12,170 bases of DNA from Candidatus Bathyarchaeota archaeon (GTDB lineage: Archaea > Thermoproteota > Bathyarchaeia > 40CM-2-53-6), in NCBI GenBank assembly GCA_005888675.1, contig VBBA01000171.1:1-12170 (forward strand), written 5' to 3'. A program made the translations under genes and the position numbers. A model generated the notes under the pieces. It did no database searches, had not been told where the DNA came from, and worked only from the letters and a program-made list of their open reading frames with translations. Of the stretch, positions 6,741 to 12,170 are shown piece by piece; position 1 is the stretch's first letter; each line of letters starts with the position of its first letter.

Positions 6741-7624
6741 ACTCTTGGATATATCCAACTAGCCCTCCGGAAAAGCTCTCTTCTAGATATTCGGAACTTC
6801 GCCCTCCCAGAGTGGCGTACTATCAAAGAAGCAAACGCGCTCCCGACCGCGGAGGCCCATGCTATGTCCTGGGTCCTCCAAAAAGCAACCAGCCAGCCCG
6901 CGAGCATGACGTCTCCCGCCCCTGTAGAATCAAATTGACGAGTTTCTGGATAAGCTGGCACTTTCAATATCCCGTCCTTCGAACCGACGACGACGCCCTT
7001 CGACCCTAAAGTTACCAGCGCAAACTTCGGCCCCTTCCCGAGAAGGCCCAATGCCATACGAATCGGATCGATAGTAGATGTCAGGACCTTTGCTTCTTCC
7101 CGAGATGCTTTGACAGCGTCGCACAAACCAACATAGTCGTCAAGGTTCTTGTTGGAAAGTCGGATTCTTCCAAAGCGCCCTGCCGTCCTGATTAGGCCCT
7201 GAGCATCTAGAGATAGAAATCGGCATTTTCGCCGGGCCATGGCCGCAAGTTCTAGGTCGATTTCATGATAAACGGGGCCGAGGTGAATAATGTCTTGATT
7301 CCCTATCTGAACTTCATCGGAGATTATAGGGCCCCGATTAAGGAGTCTCACTTTGCGGTTTCCCTGCTTGTACATGAGCCGGAATCGAGTGGACGCTGAA
7401 TTGCCAGTTTGAATTCCTTTGAGATTGACCTTCTTCTTTGCCATCCAGGCCAGAGAATCCTGTGGATAGTCTGGTCCAATGGATGAAACGATACCTGCCT
7501 CAGCGCCAAAGATCGAAGCTGTGACAGAAGCGTAGAAGGCTGATCCGCCGGGGACGATGCGATTTGGTCCCGAATCAGAAACGATCTCGTCTATCGTCAT
7601 GTTTCCAACGGACAGTAGCCTCAA
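6728..7624 (-). CDS. PfkB-family carbohydrate/nucleoside kinase
   Basis: A protein of 298 residues with a ribokinase-like fold, phosphorylating a sugar, nucleoside or polyol with ATP. Visible hallmarks are the N-terminal strand MRLLSVGNMTIDEIV, the di-glycine substrate motif VPGGSAFYA at 24-32, the ATP-side strand ALVTLGSKG near 202-210, and the C-terminal signature DSTGAGDVMLAGWL at 232-245 with catalytic base Asp238 and the GAG anion hole. The start is TTG at 7622-7624. An in-frame TGA lies two codons upstream, and the first ATG would remove the conserved first strand, so TTG is required. The sequence does not reveal the substrate. Neighbouring genes include an enzyme that uses an inositol-phosphate-like acceptor, and some archaeal PfkB proteins phosphorylate myo-inositol, but the link here is only speculative because rpS26e lies between them on the other strand. 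The gene converges on the permease, with 19 bp between the stops. Confidence 0.9.
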   Translation of the reverse strand: MRLLSVGNMTIDEIVSDSGPNRIVPGGSAFYASVTASIFGAEAGIVSSIGPDYPQDSLAWMAKKKVNLKGIQTGNSASTRFRLMYKQGNRKVRLLNRGPIISDEVQIGNQDIIHLGPVYHEIDLELAAMARRKCRFLSLDAQGLIRTAGRFGRIRLSNKNLDDYVGLCDAVKASREEAKVLTSTIDPIRMALGLLGKGPKFALVTLGSKGVVVGSKDGILKVPAYPETRQFDSTGAGDVMLAGWLVAFWRTQDIAWASAVGSAFASLIVRHSGRAKFRISRRELFRRASWIYPRVSVN

Positions 7625-7654
7625 GTCTCAGATTCAGCTGGGCAGAAGAAGACA

Positions 7655-7664
7655 TTAGTACTAA
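7655..7664. promoter_or_regulatory. palindromic TATA-like element between divergent genes
   Basis: TTAGTACTAA is a perfect 10-bp palindrome in the 73-bp gap between the kinase gene (minus, start 7624) and rpS26e (plus, start 7698). It lies 30 bases from one start codon and 33 from the other. No better TATA box is visible on either strand in this gap, so a shared bidirectional promoter is plausible. It departs from the usual TTTAWA core. Confidence 0.4.
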
Positions 7665-7697
7665 GCCTATCGTCTAGAATAGTAGGAAAAAGTCTAG

Positions 7698-7970
7698 ATG
7701 ACAAAGAAACGACGGTCTAGGGGACGCAGCAAAGGAGGAAAAGGAAGAAGCGAACTTGTTCAGTGTGCAAATTGTGGAATGCTAACCCCCCGAGACAAGG
7801 TGAAACGTGTGACGAGCTGGGTATCCCTTGTTGAACCATCGTTGGCCAAGGAGCTTCGGGCTCACGGAGCATACATTGCTCGACAGAGAGTAATGAAGAA
7901 CCTCTGCGTCTCATGTGCTGTCCACTTCGGCGTTTCCAAAGTCAGATCCAGAGAAGATAGACGGCTCTAA
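7698..7970 (+). CDS. rps26e: small ribosomal subunit protein S26e (eS26)
   Basis: A protein of 90 residues, the typical archaeal length for S26e. It begins with a strongly basic tail (KKRRSRGRSKGGKGR) for rRNA contact and carries the zinc site Cys23-x-x-Cys26 with Cys70-x-x-Cys73. The family segment around PRDKVKRV is clear. In eukaryotes and archaea this protein lies near the mRNA exit channel and the 3' end of 16S/18S rRNA, close to where leaders and Shine-Dalgarno sequences bind. It is found in TACK archaea and eukaryotes but is missing from most Euryarchaeota, which supports the lineage call. The ATG at 7698 is the only sensible start. Its stop lies 4 bp from the stop of the convergent lipid synthase gene, so the two 3' UTRs must overlap. 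Confidence 0.95.
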   Translation: MTKKRRSRGRSKGGKGRSELVQCANCGMLTPRDKVKRVTSWVSLVEPSLAKELRAHGAYIARQRVMKNLCVSCAVHFGVSKVRSREDRRL

Positions 7971-7974
7971 TCCC

Positions 7975-8586
7975 TTATCGCCTAATCAATATTTTCCATG
8001 CTTCGTAAATCCGTTCAACCACAGTCACCGTCGAGAGAACGGCTACCAACAATGTACCCCAGAAAATACTCTCATGGTAAGCCGGGAATGCGATTGTTGC
8101 GACCAGTACAATGAGGAGTCTCTCTGGCCTCTCGGCGATACCGACTCCCTTCAAAGTAACGCCTTCAACTTCGACTCTTGCCCGAACATAACTAACCATC
8201 AACGAAGCAGACAGTGCCCAAACAGCGACTGGAAAACTGGTCAATCCTCCAAAGGCAAAAGCGGCATAAAGCGAGATCTCTCCGAGGCGGTCCAGGACAC
8301 TGTCTAGGACTCCCCCTACCTTTGAAACGTATTTGTAGCGTCGAGCCATCGCACCGTCGATCGCGTCAAAATAACCTGCGGCGAGGAGCAAGACTACGGC
8401 ACCAGCCCAATAGAAGAGTTGGGGTAGACCAGTGGCATAGAGAAGTGCAGAACCTAGGATGAAAACTAAGCCGAGAAAAGTGATCCCGTTCGGCGACAAG
8501 CCAGCAGCGTGAAATGCACCTGCAGACGAGGCAAAGAAGCCCTCCACGTAAGCCTGAATCTTCGACAGCATTAGACTGGAAGGCAT
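7975..8586 (-). CDS. CDP-alcohol phosphatidyltransferase, probable archaetidylinositol phosphate synthase
   Basis: A membrane enzyme of 203 residues. The family signature D-x2-D-G-x2-A-R-x8-G-x3-D-x3-D is complete at Asp74, Asp77, Gly78, Ala81, Arg82, Gly91, Asp95 and Asp99; these aspartates bind divalent metal and CDP. About six hydrophobic helices are visible (about 34-52, 57-73, 102-118, 120-135, 154-168, 172-188). The segment GVGIAERPERLL at about 147-158 is characteristic of archaetidylinositol phosphate synthase and related phosphatidylinositol phosphate synthases. The expected reaction is CDP-archaeol plus 1L-myo-inositol 1-phosphate to archaetidylinositol phosphate plus CMP in the cytoplasmic membrane. 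The acceptor is inferred from this motif; archaetidylglycerol or archaetidylserine synthesis is less likely. On the minus strand AGTAATAATC (8608-8617) could be the TATA box, about 25 bp before the ATG, implying a leaderless message. Confidence 0.9.
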   Translation of the reverse strand: MPSSLMLSKIQAYVEGFFASSAGAFHAAGLSPNGITFLGLVFILGSALLYATGLPQLFYWAGAVVLLLAAGYFDAIDGAMARRYKYVSKVGGVLDSVLDRLGEISLYAAFAFGGLTSFPVAVWALSASLMVSYVRARVEVEGVTLKGVGIAERPERLLIVLVATIAFPAYHESIFWGTLLVAVLSTVTVVERIYEAWKILIRR

Positions 8587-8691
8587 TCAAAGGACACGGC
8601 TTTTAGAGATTATTACTCGCCAACAACCATTCCCAACCCGCTAAAGTCTATCTACGTCATTCCCCGAGATTCCAAGACTGGGAACGAGCAA

Positions 8692-8898
8692 TTGGGAAAA
8701 GTCAGTAAGGGCGTAAAGTGCACCGTTACGGGTTGCGCAAACGACGCTGTAAGATCAATATCCTCTGAGGAAGTTTCTAAAGCGGGCCTGAAGGTTTCGT
8801 CCAGTGGCCGAGCCTATCTGTGTAAGAACCATTACCGCGAGATGAAGAAGAAGTTGAAGAAGGACCGAGAAGTTGAACGGTGGAGGCTGATGCGATGA
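8692..8898 (+). CDS. small zinc-binding protein linked to thrS
   Basis: A basic protein of 68 residues from a TTG start at 8692. No ATG lies upstream in frame before the promoter region, and the first residues MGKVSKGVKC read directly into the zinc site. Ligands appear to be Cys10-x4-Cys15 and Cys44-x2-His47, a compact treble-clef or zinc-ribbon pattern. The C-terminal half (about 48-68) is a highly charged Lys/Arg/Glu helix ending VERWRLMR, suggesting RNA or ribosome contact. I recognise similar small proteins from TACK archaea as conserved but unnamed. It overlaps the next gene by four bases (ATGA at 8895-8898), so translation of the two is probably coupled, and a role with threonyl-tRNA synthetase or in translation is likely. 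The promoter is not clear; AAAGTCTATCTA at 8643-8654 is a weak TATA candidate. Reality of the gene is fairly sure; function is unknown. Confidence 0.85.
   Translation: MGKVSKGVKCTVTGCANDAVRSISSEEVSKAGLKVSSSGRAYLCKNHYREMKKKLKKDREVERWRLMR
8882..8886 (+). promoter_or_regulatory. Shine-Dalgarno deciding the thrS start
   Basis: GGAGG lies 8 bases before the ATG at 8895, inside the end of the upstream gene. The longer open frame begins with a GTG at 8880, ahead of this site, and adds five residues that do not belong to the editing domain. Confidence 0.75.
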
Positions 8899-10748
8899 GG
8901 CTGCTTCTGGTACACGCTGACAAATTCGAGTATGAAGCACGAGAAAAAGCGGTCAAGGTACCAGAACCCCTAGACGATTCTAGAAAGAAGGGCACGCTTG
9001 AAGACGGACTCATTGTTTTCTGCACCGTAGAGAAAGTCGACGAACAAGCCCCCGAGCGCGTGATAACAAACGCTTCCAATTCAATTGAGGAGGTACTTGG
9101 ATGGCTCAAAGCTAAGAAAGTCATGATCTATCCGTACGCACACCTGTCGACATCTTTAGCCTCCAGAGACCCCGCGATCAACATACTCAAGGGACTCGAG
9201 AAGGAACTGTTAACCAAAGGGTACGAGGTGAAACGCAGCCCGTTTGGATGGTACAAGAGCTTCACGATGACGGCGAAAGGTCATCCGCTCTCTGAATTGT
9301 CGCGAACTATCAGTATCGACGAACAATCCGAGTCGAAGACGGGTGCATCGATGAAAACAGAGTATATGGTAATGGACATGGATGGCAGCCTTCACAGTCC
9401 CGAGGATTTCGTGTATCGGCAGGGGATGGATGAATTCCAGTCTCTTGTTGAGAAGGAGGCGTTGAAGAAGGGACTGACTGGTGGACAACCCAAGTTCTTG
9501 GACTATGCAAGGCGGTTCGGGATAGAATGGGAACCATATGCAGACGTGGGACAAATGAGGTTCGGCCCAGAAGCTAGTCTAATGCTTGACCTGCTGAGCG
9601 ATTACGCGAATCAGGTAGTCAGGAGGATTGGAATTCCGATCCTAAACGTCAAAGGAACCAACATGTTCGACGTATCTATCGAACCGATCAAAGAGCACCT
9701 GCAGTTATTCGGAAGCCGGGCTTACGAAGTCAAGGTTGACGAAAGGACCTTCGTTCTCCGATACGCCGCCTGCTTCCAACAATTCTCGATGGTCAAGGAT
9801 TGGACCCTGAGCTACAGGACACTTCCATTTGGAACCTTCGAGATAGCCGATAGTTATCGCCTAGAACAAAGCGGCGAGCTATTACTTTCTTTCCGACTTC
9901 GAAAGTTCTTGATGCCGGATCTTCACATTTACCTCCGAAGCGTCGACGAAGCCATCGACACAGGCCGTAAGGTACACGATCGAATATACGAGGAGATAAG
10001 GAAGCTCGACCGGGAATACGTCAGCCTGTACAATACCACTCGCTCATTCTACAATGCGCACAAGGATGTCTTTGTTGAGCTAGCTGCGGTTGAACGGAAA
10101 CCAATCCTGATCAATTTCGTGCCTGAGGGGCACTACTACTGGGTCCTAAACGTGGAATACAATATCATCGATGACCTAGACCGTCCGCGCGAGATCGGAA
10201 CTTTCCAGATCGATATAGGCAACGCCAAACGTTTCGGAATAAGTTACGATGACGAGAAAGGCCAAAAACAATTCCCCGTAATCATACACACCGCAGTCCT
10301 TGGAGGACTGGAAAGATACCTGTTCACTTTACTCGACTCGGCCATAAGGATGGAGAAAAACGGGAGAAAACCCATGCTACCAATATGGATCTCACCAATT
10401 CAGGCCAGAGTGATACCTGTCGGGCAGCAATTTATGGAAGAAGCTAAGAAACTAGTCGAGCGCCTGCAAGATTCAGGTATGCGGACAGATCTTGATGAGA
10501 GAGACGATACGGTGCAGAGCCGAGTGAGAGAAGCAGAACTAAGTTGGGTACCCTACATCTTGATTTACGGCGGCAAAGAAGTGAAATCGGACAAACTGTC
10601 AGTACGGTCGCGAGAAGACGGCAAGGACCACACGATGTCCTTGGAAGAACTGGTCAACCTCGTCCGTTCCAAGACGGCTGGTTATCCATATCGGGAACTG
10701 AACTTGCCCGAGCTCTTGTCCCAGAGACCAGGGTACAAGAGGGTCTGA
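8895..10748 (+). CDS. thrS: threonyl-tRNA synthetase, archaeal type
   Basis: A class II synthetase of 617 residues that charges tRNA-Thr with threonine. I start it at the ATG at 8895, which has a Shine-Dalgarno and begins the conserved MRLLLVHADKFEYE. Residues 1-140 are the archaeal editing domain, related to D-aminoacyl-tRNA deacylase, which removes mischarged serine; His83 (PYAHLS), Tyr120, Lys121 and Glu134 match residues known in the Pyrococcus domain. The catalytic core (about 190-490) has the zinc ligands Cys293 (RYAACF), His344 (MPDLH) and His465 (IIHTAVLG) that recognise threonine, motif 2 around Arg322 (SYRLEQSGEL) and motif 3 Arg474 (GGLERY). From about residue 494 follows the anticodon-binding domain (WISPIQARVIPV, then AELSWVPYILIYG). 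Length and all key residues are those of an intact full-length enzyme. It is not one of the split archaeal ThrRS pairs. It is translationally coupled to the small zinc protein. Confidence 0.97.
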   Translation: MRLLLVHADKFEYEAREKAVKVPEPLDDSRKKGTLEDGLIVFCTVEKVDEQAPERVITNASNSIEEVLGWLKAKKVMIYPYAHLSTSLASRDPAINILKGLEKELLTKGYEVKRSPFGWYKSFTMTAKGHPLSELSRTISIDEQSESKTGASMKTEYMVMDMDGSLHSPEDFVYRQGMDEFQSLVEKEALKKGLTGGQPKFLDYARRFGIEWEPYADVGQMRFGPEASLMLDLLSDYANQVVRRIGIPILNVKGTNMFDVSIEPIKEHLQLFGSRAYEVKVDERTFVLRYAACFQQFSMVKDWTLSYRTLPFGTFEIADSYRLEQSGELLLSFRLRKFLMPDLHIYLRSVDEAIDTGRKVHDRIYEEIRKLDREYVSLYNTTRSFYNAHKDVFVELAAVERKPILINFVPEGHYYWVLNVEYNIIDDLDRPREIGTFQIDIGNAKRFGISYDDEKGQKQFPVIIHTAVLGGLERYLFTLLDSAIRMEKNGRKPMLPIWISPIQARVIPVGQQFMEEAKKLVERLQDSGMRTDLDERDDTVQSRVREAELSWVPYILIYGGKEVKSDKLSVRSREDGKDHTMSLEELVNLVRSKTAGYPYRELNLPELLSQRPGYKRV

Positions 10749-10763
10749 GACACGCCGAGCGAA

Positions 10764-10782
10764 CGAGGAACTCATTTATATT
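10764..10782 (+). promoter_or_regulatory. BRE/TATA promoter of the small membrane protein gene
   Basis: CGAGGAACT followed by TTTATATT (10775-10782) is a strong archaeal promoter core. The expected start is near 10804, about 20 bases before the ATG at 10825. AAGGA at 10805-10809 would be at the very 5' end, too far from the ATG to be a typical Shine-Dalgarno. Confidence 0.65.
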
Positions 10783-10824
10783 AGACCGGCACAGCCGAAC
10801 ACGCAAGGAAGCATCGAGCAAGAC

Positions 10825-11109
10825 ATGACGAAAGACCAGTCATACGGCGGTCTGATACTAGTGGTTTCTATTGTGATAGCCCTTTTCTACCTTTACGGCA
10901 TCTACGCTGGGTTCACTCTAATCCTGATAGAGATCCCGGTTGTTCTCGCAGTACTAGCCATCCTCGGAATAACTGGATGGATTGGTTGGACAATGTTCAC
11001 GACTCCACCGCCTGCTCCTTTAGAGACCGAACTCGCTTCTGCCACAGCAACCGCGGGGTCGGGTACTGCTCCCAGTCAGGCCCGAGCATCCGAACCGGAA
11101 GAAAAGTAG
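10825..11109 (+). CDS. small two-helix membrane protein, function unknown
   Basis: A protein of 94 residues that I do not recognise. Two hydrophobic helices are clear, about 8-29 and 33-58, with a very short turn containing a glutamate (ILIEIP). The N-terminus is short and charged. Residues 60-94 are a low-complexity tail rich in Pro, Ala, Thr, Ser and Glu, with the PPPAP stretch directly after helix two. The helical hairpin puts both ends on the same side of the membrane, probably cytoplasmic. It has its own TATA promoter and is transcribed in the same direction as thrS, which ends 76 bp upstream, so it need not be functionally linked to it. The start and frame are well supported by promoter position and hydrophobic pattern. 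Confidence 0.75.
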   Translation: MTKDQSYGGLILVVSIVIALFYLYGIYAGFTLILIEIPVVLAVLAILGITGWIGWTMFTTPPPAPLETELASATATAGSGTAPSQARASEPEEK

Positions 11110-11152
11110 CTAATTCCCGTTCAACCTCCCGACATCTTCGAGAATCGATCAG

Positions 11153-11190
11153 CAGCCCCTCGTGTACTGCTTCCATCTTCTCCTGGTTAC
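11153..11190 (+). repeat. direct repeat copy A (CAGCCCC..GTGTACTG module)
   Basis: CAGCCCCTCGTGTACTG followed by a pyrimidine-rich tract TTCCATCTTCTCCTGG. The same arrangement recurs at 11691-11730. The eight bases GTGTACTG are identical and the flanks match imperfectly. This copy starts 43 bases after a stop codon and about 96 bases before the next start codon. The pyrimidine tract could also act as a weak terminator for the membrane protein gene. Confidence 0.6.
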
Positions 11191-11248
11191 AACAGCCGTA
11201 AACTCGACCCGCCCCTTCTGAAGGCTTGCTCGATTACAGGGGCTCCAA

Positions 11249-11656
11249 ATGAGCGAAGTTCCAATAGAAAAAGTAGTTACCGAGATCAACGGGTTCCGCC
11301 AAAGACTTAGCATGCTAAAAGACGAGTTGAACCGTGCCAATAGGGCTATGGCCGAAAAGATGGCTCAACTTGGCGAAACGCTAACTCAGAGAGTGCGTGA
11401 CCTGAGAGACCAAGTGACGAACACTCCCCAAAATCTTCTGTTACTCGAGAGCAGATTCAACTCCGGGGAGGTATCCGATCAAGAATACAAGTCGCAGAGG
11501 GAGGAGTACCGTAATCAGTTAACGCGGAATCTCCGAAGCATTGATGAGATCAGGAGTCTTCTCCTAGTCATCAGTCAGCTTGAGGCACGACCTTCGGCAC
11601 AGGTTGCAGGACCCCCCGGACCGGGGCCGAGAATGTCTGGTCCAGGCCCTAACTAG
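11249..11656 (+). CDS. coiled-coil protein with SHOCT-like segment and Pro/Gly tail
   Basis: A protein of 135 residues without a signal peptide or membrane helix, not recognised as a named family. Residues about 1-57 are a long amphipathic helix with heptad-like spacing (LSMLKDELNRANRAMAEKMAQLGETLTQR in two blocks), likely a coiled coil. Residues about 64-92 (LLLLESRFNSGEVSDQEYK, continuing REEYRNQL) fit the pattern of SHOCT and related short helical hairpins: leucines, then G-x-(I/V)-(S/T)-x-x-E-(F/Y), then a charged helix. A further helix runs to about 114. The tail (114-135) is low-complexity Pro/Gly (GPPGPGPRMSGPGPN). AGGGG at 11238-11242 is a suitable Shine-Dalgarno 6 bases before the ATG. 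It may be an oligomerising or scaffold protein; an ESCRT-like role is conceivable from the helices, but nothing specific supports that. Confidence 0.75.
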   Translation: MSEVPIEKVVTEINGFRQRLSMLKDELNRANRAMAEKMAQLGETLTQRVRDLRDQVTNTPQNLLLLESRFNSGEVSDQEYKSQREEYRNQLTRNLRSIDEIRSLLLVISQLEARPSAQVAGPPGPGPRMSGPGPN

Positions 11657-11690
11657 CTTCAAGACCCTTCCTCTCTGTTCTACTGGAATG

Positions 11691-11730
11691 CAGCCCCCCC
11701 GTGTACTGATTCTACCTTTTCTAGTAAATA
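11691..11730 (+). repeat. direct repeat copy B (CAGCCCC..GTGTACTG module)
   Basis: CAGCCCCCCCGTGTACTG followed by ATTCTACCTTTTCTAG. It corresponds to copy A at 11153-11190: the CAG plus C-run and GTGTACTG agree apart from one C insertion and one T/C change, and 12 of the next 20 bases match. It starts 34 bases after the stop codon of the coiled-coil gene and about 100 bases before the next ATG, almost the same spacing as copy A. Confidence 0.6.
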
Positions 11731-11768
11731 AGAGGAAAGCTTATAACTATATTACCTAAAAAAGGTAG
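11712..11768. repeat. 13-bp inverted repeat flanking a TATA box
   Basis: CTACCTTTTCTAG (11712-11724) and CTAAAAAAGGTAG (11756-11768) are complementary at 12 of 13 positions, with 31 bases between them. The TATA box of the last gene (11741-11746) lies inside, and the right arm ends at the predicted transcription start. This geometry suits a repressor that loops or covers the promoter. Confidence 0.55.
11732..11748 (+). promoter_or_regulatory. BRE/TATA promoter of the right-end gene
   Basis: GAGGAAAGC (11732-11740) as BRE precedes TTATAACT (11741-11748) as the TATA box. Initiation is expected near 11768-11772, giving a leader of about 25 bases before the ATG at 11794. Confidence 0.6.
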
Positions 11769-11793
11769 CTTTCATCCAAAAACGGTTGAAAGC
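11768..11793 (+). promoter_or_regulatory. leader hairpin abutting the start codon
   Basis: GCTTTCATCC (11768-11777) and GGTTGAAAGC (11784-11793) form a 10-bp stem with one mismatch around the loop AAAAAC. The stem ends on the base directly before the ATG at 11794 and begins at the predicted transcription start, so nearly the whole leader would be this hairpin. No Shine-Dalgarno sequence is free. It may be an RNA control element or a DNA operator over the start site. Confidence 0.55.
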
Positions 11794-12170
11794 ATGGCGA
11801 CCAAAACAGAATTAACCGAAAGACGCAGAACGACTACCGGAACCAAGGAACATAGGCTTCTCACCCGAGGCGCTCTCGACCAATATAGGCTAGTCATTGC
11901 CTGCGTCCGAGGCAACGTAAGTGTGAGGGAAACAATGTCCCGATTATTGAATGACGTTATTGGTGAGATCGACCAGCCGCCAGTCCTACTTTTTGGACCG
12001 ACGGCTCCTGAAGACCTAACCTCAATACCAATCAATTCTAAGGTTGGTTGGGTCACTTTTGTGGACGGGAATGTCCAATCTCAGTCCCAACCTGGGTCAG
12101 CCCAACTAATTTCTCCCGACAATATCCTGGAGGTTAACTTGTTCATTGAACAAGCCGCCACCGGCGAGTC
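11794..12170 (+). CDS. partial protein of unknown function, runs off the window
   Basis: An open frame from the ATG at 11794 with no stop before the window ends (125 codons visible). The N-terminal 20 residues are basic and Thr-rich (KTELTERRRTTTGTKEHR). A likely helix-rich part follows (about 20-55, with ALDQYRLVIACVRGNVSVRETMSRLLNDVI), then strands around PPVLLFGPTAPEDL and KVGWVTFVDGNVQ. I do not recognise the family. Promoter position, the absence of stops and the absence of a better frame support it as real. Several codons end in T (GGT, GTT, ATT, AAT), slightly more than in upstream genes, but the sample is small. Its leader is unusual: a hairpin ends at the ATG and an inverted repeat flanks the TATA box, so expression is probably tightly controlled. 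Confidence 0.7.
   Translation, partial: MATKTELTERRRTTTGTKEHRLLTRGALDQYRLVIACVRGNVSVRETMSRLLNDVIGEIDQPPVLLFGPTAPEDLTSIPINSKVGWVTFVDGNVQSQSQPGSAQLISPDNILEVNLFIEQAATGE

Noticed and set aside
7915..8307. 130-codon plus-strand open frame antisense to the lipid synthase
   Set aside because: It starts inside rpS26e, reads Asn/Ser/Cys-rich text and is opposite the full CDP-alcohol phosphatidyltransferase motif.
8880..8894. GTG start giving five extra residues on ThrRS
   Set aside because: The Shine-Dalgarno GGAGG lies downstream of this GTG and 8 bases before the ATG at 8895, and the conserved editing domain begins at that ATG.
11772..12056. 94-codon minus-strand open frame at the right end
   Set aside because: The plus strand carries a better frame from 11794 through the window edge, with a well-placed BRE/TATA promoter; the minus frame has no promoter and a Ser/Arg/Val-rich random look.

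Overview
The window looks like chromosomal DNA from an archaeon of the TACK group, most likely a Nitrososphaerota (Thaumarchaeota)-related lineage. The evidence is an archaeal/eukaryotic ribosomal protein S26e, a threonyl-tRNA synthetase with the archaeal D-aminoacyl-type editing domain, an archaetidylinositol-phosphate-synthase-like enzyme, BRE/TATA-type promoters close to start codons, and TTG starts. The phylum assignment is inference from gene content. Nothing resembles a transposon, CRISPR array, tRNA or rRNA.

Layout. Positions 1-801 hold no convincing gene, but the last 150 bases carry a cluster of palindromes and a TATA box serving a winged-helix regulator (802-1443). A cytoplasmic HtrA/Deg-type serine protease with one PDZ domain follows (1544-2467) and ends in a hairpin plus T-rich terminator. 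Next comes a two-gene ABC exporter operon of the MacB/LolCDE type: ATPase (2635-3360) and a giant FtsX-fold permease (3373-6708), with its own BRE/TATA box and an inverted repeat just upstream. A PfkB-family kinase (6728-7624, minus) converges on the permease.

The kinase diverges from rpS26e (7698-7970) across a 73-bp gap centred on a 10-bp palindrome. S26e converges, with 4 bp between stops, on a CDP-alcohol phosphatidyltransferase (7975-8586, minus). Divergent from that is an operon of a small zinc-binding protein (8692-8898) and thrS (8895-10748), overlapping by ATGA. The right end carries three uncharacterised genes: a two-helix membrane protein (10825-11109), a coiled-coil protein with a SHOCT-like segment and a Pro/Gly tail (11249-11656), and a gene that runs off the window (11794 onward).

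Most of the content is housekeeping (translation, lipid synthesis) plus an envelope/stress block (regulator, protease, exporter). I found no clear new multi-gene defence or metabolic system. The least explained signals are in the right-hand intergenic regions. A roughly 30-bp direct repeat lies upstream of both unknown genes, a 13-bp inverted repeat flanks the last TATA box, and a 10-bp-stem hairpin ends directly before the last ATG. The palindrome cluster at 651-742 and the thrS-linked zinc protein are the next most interesting.
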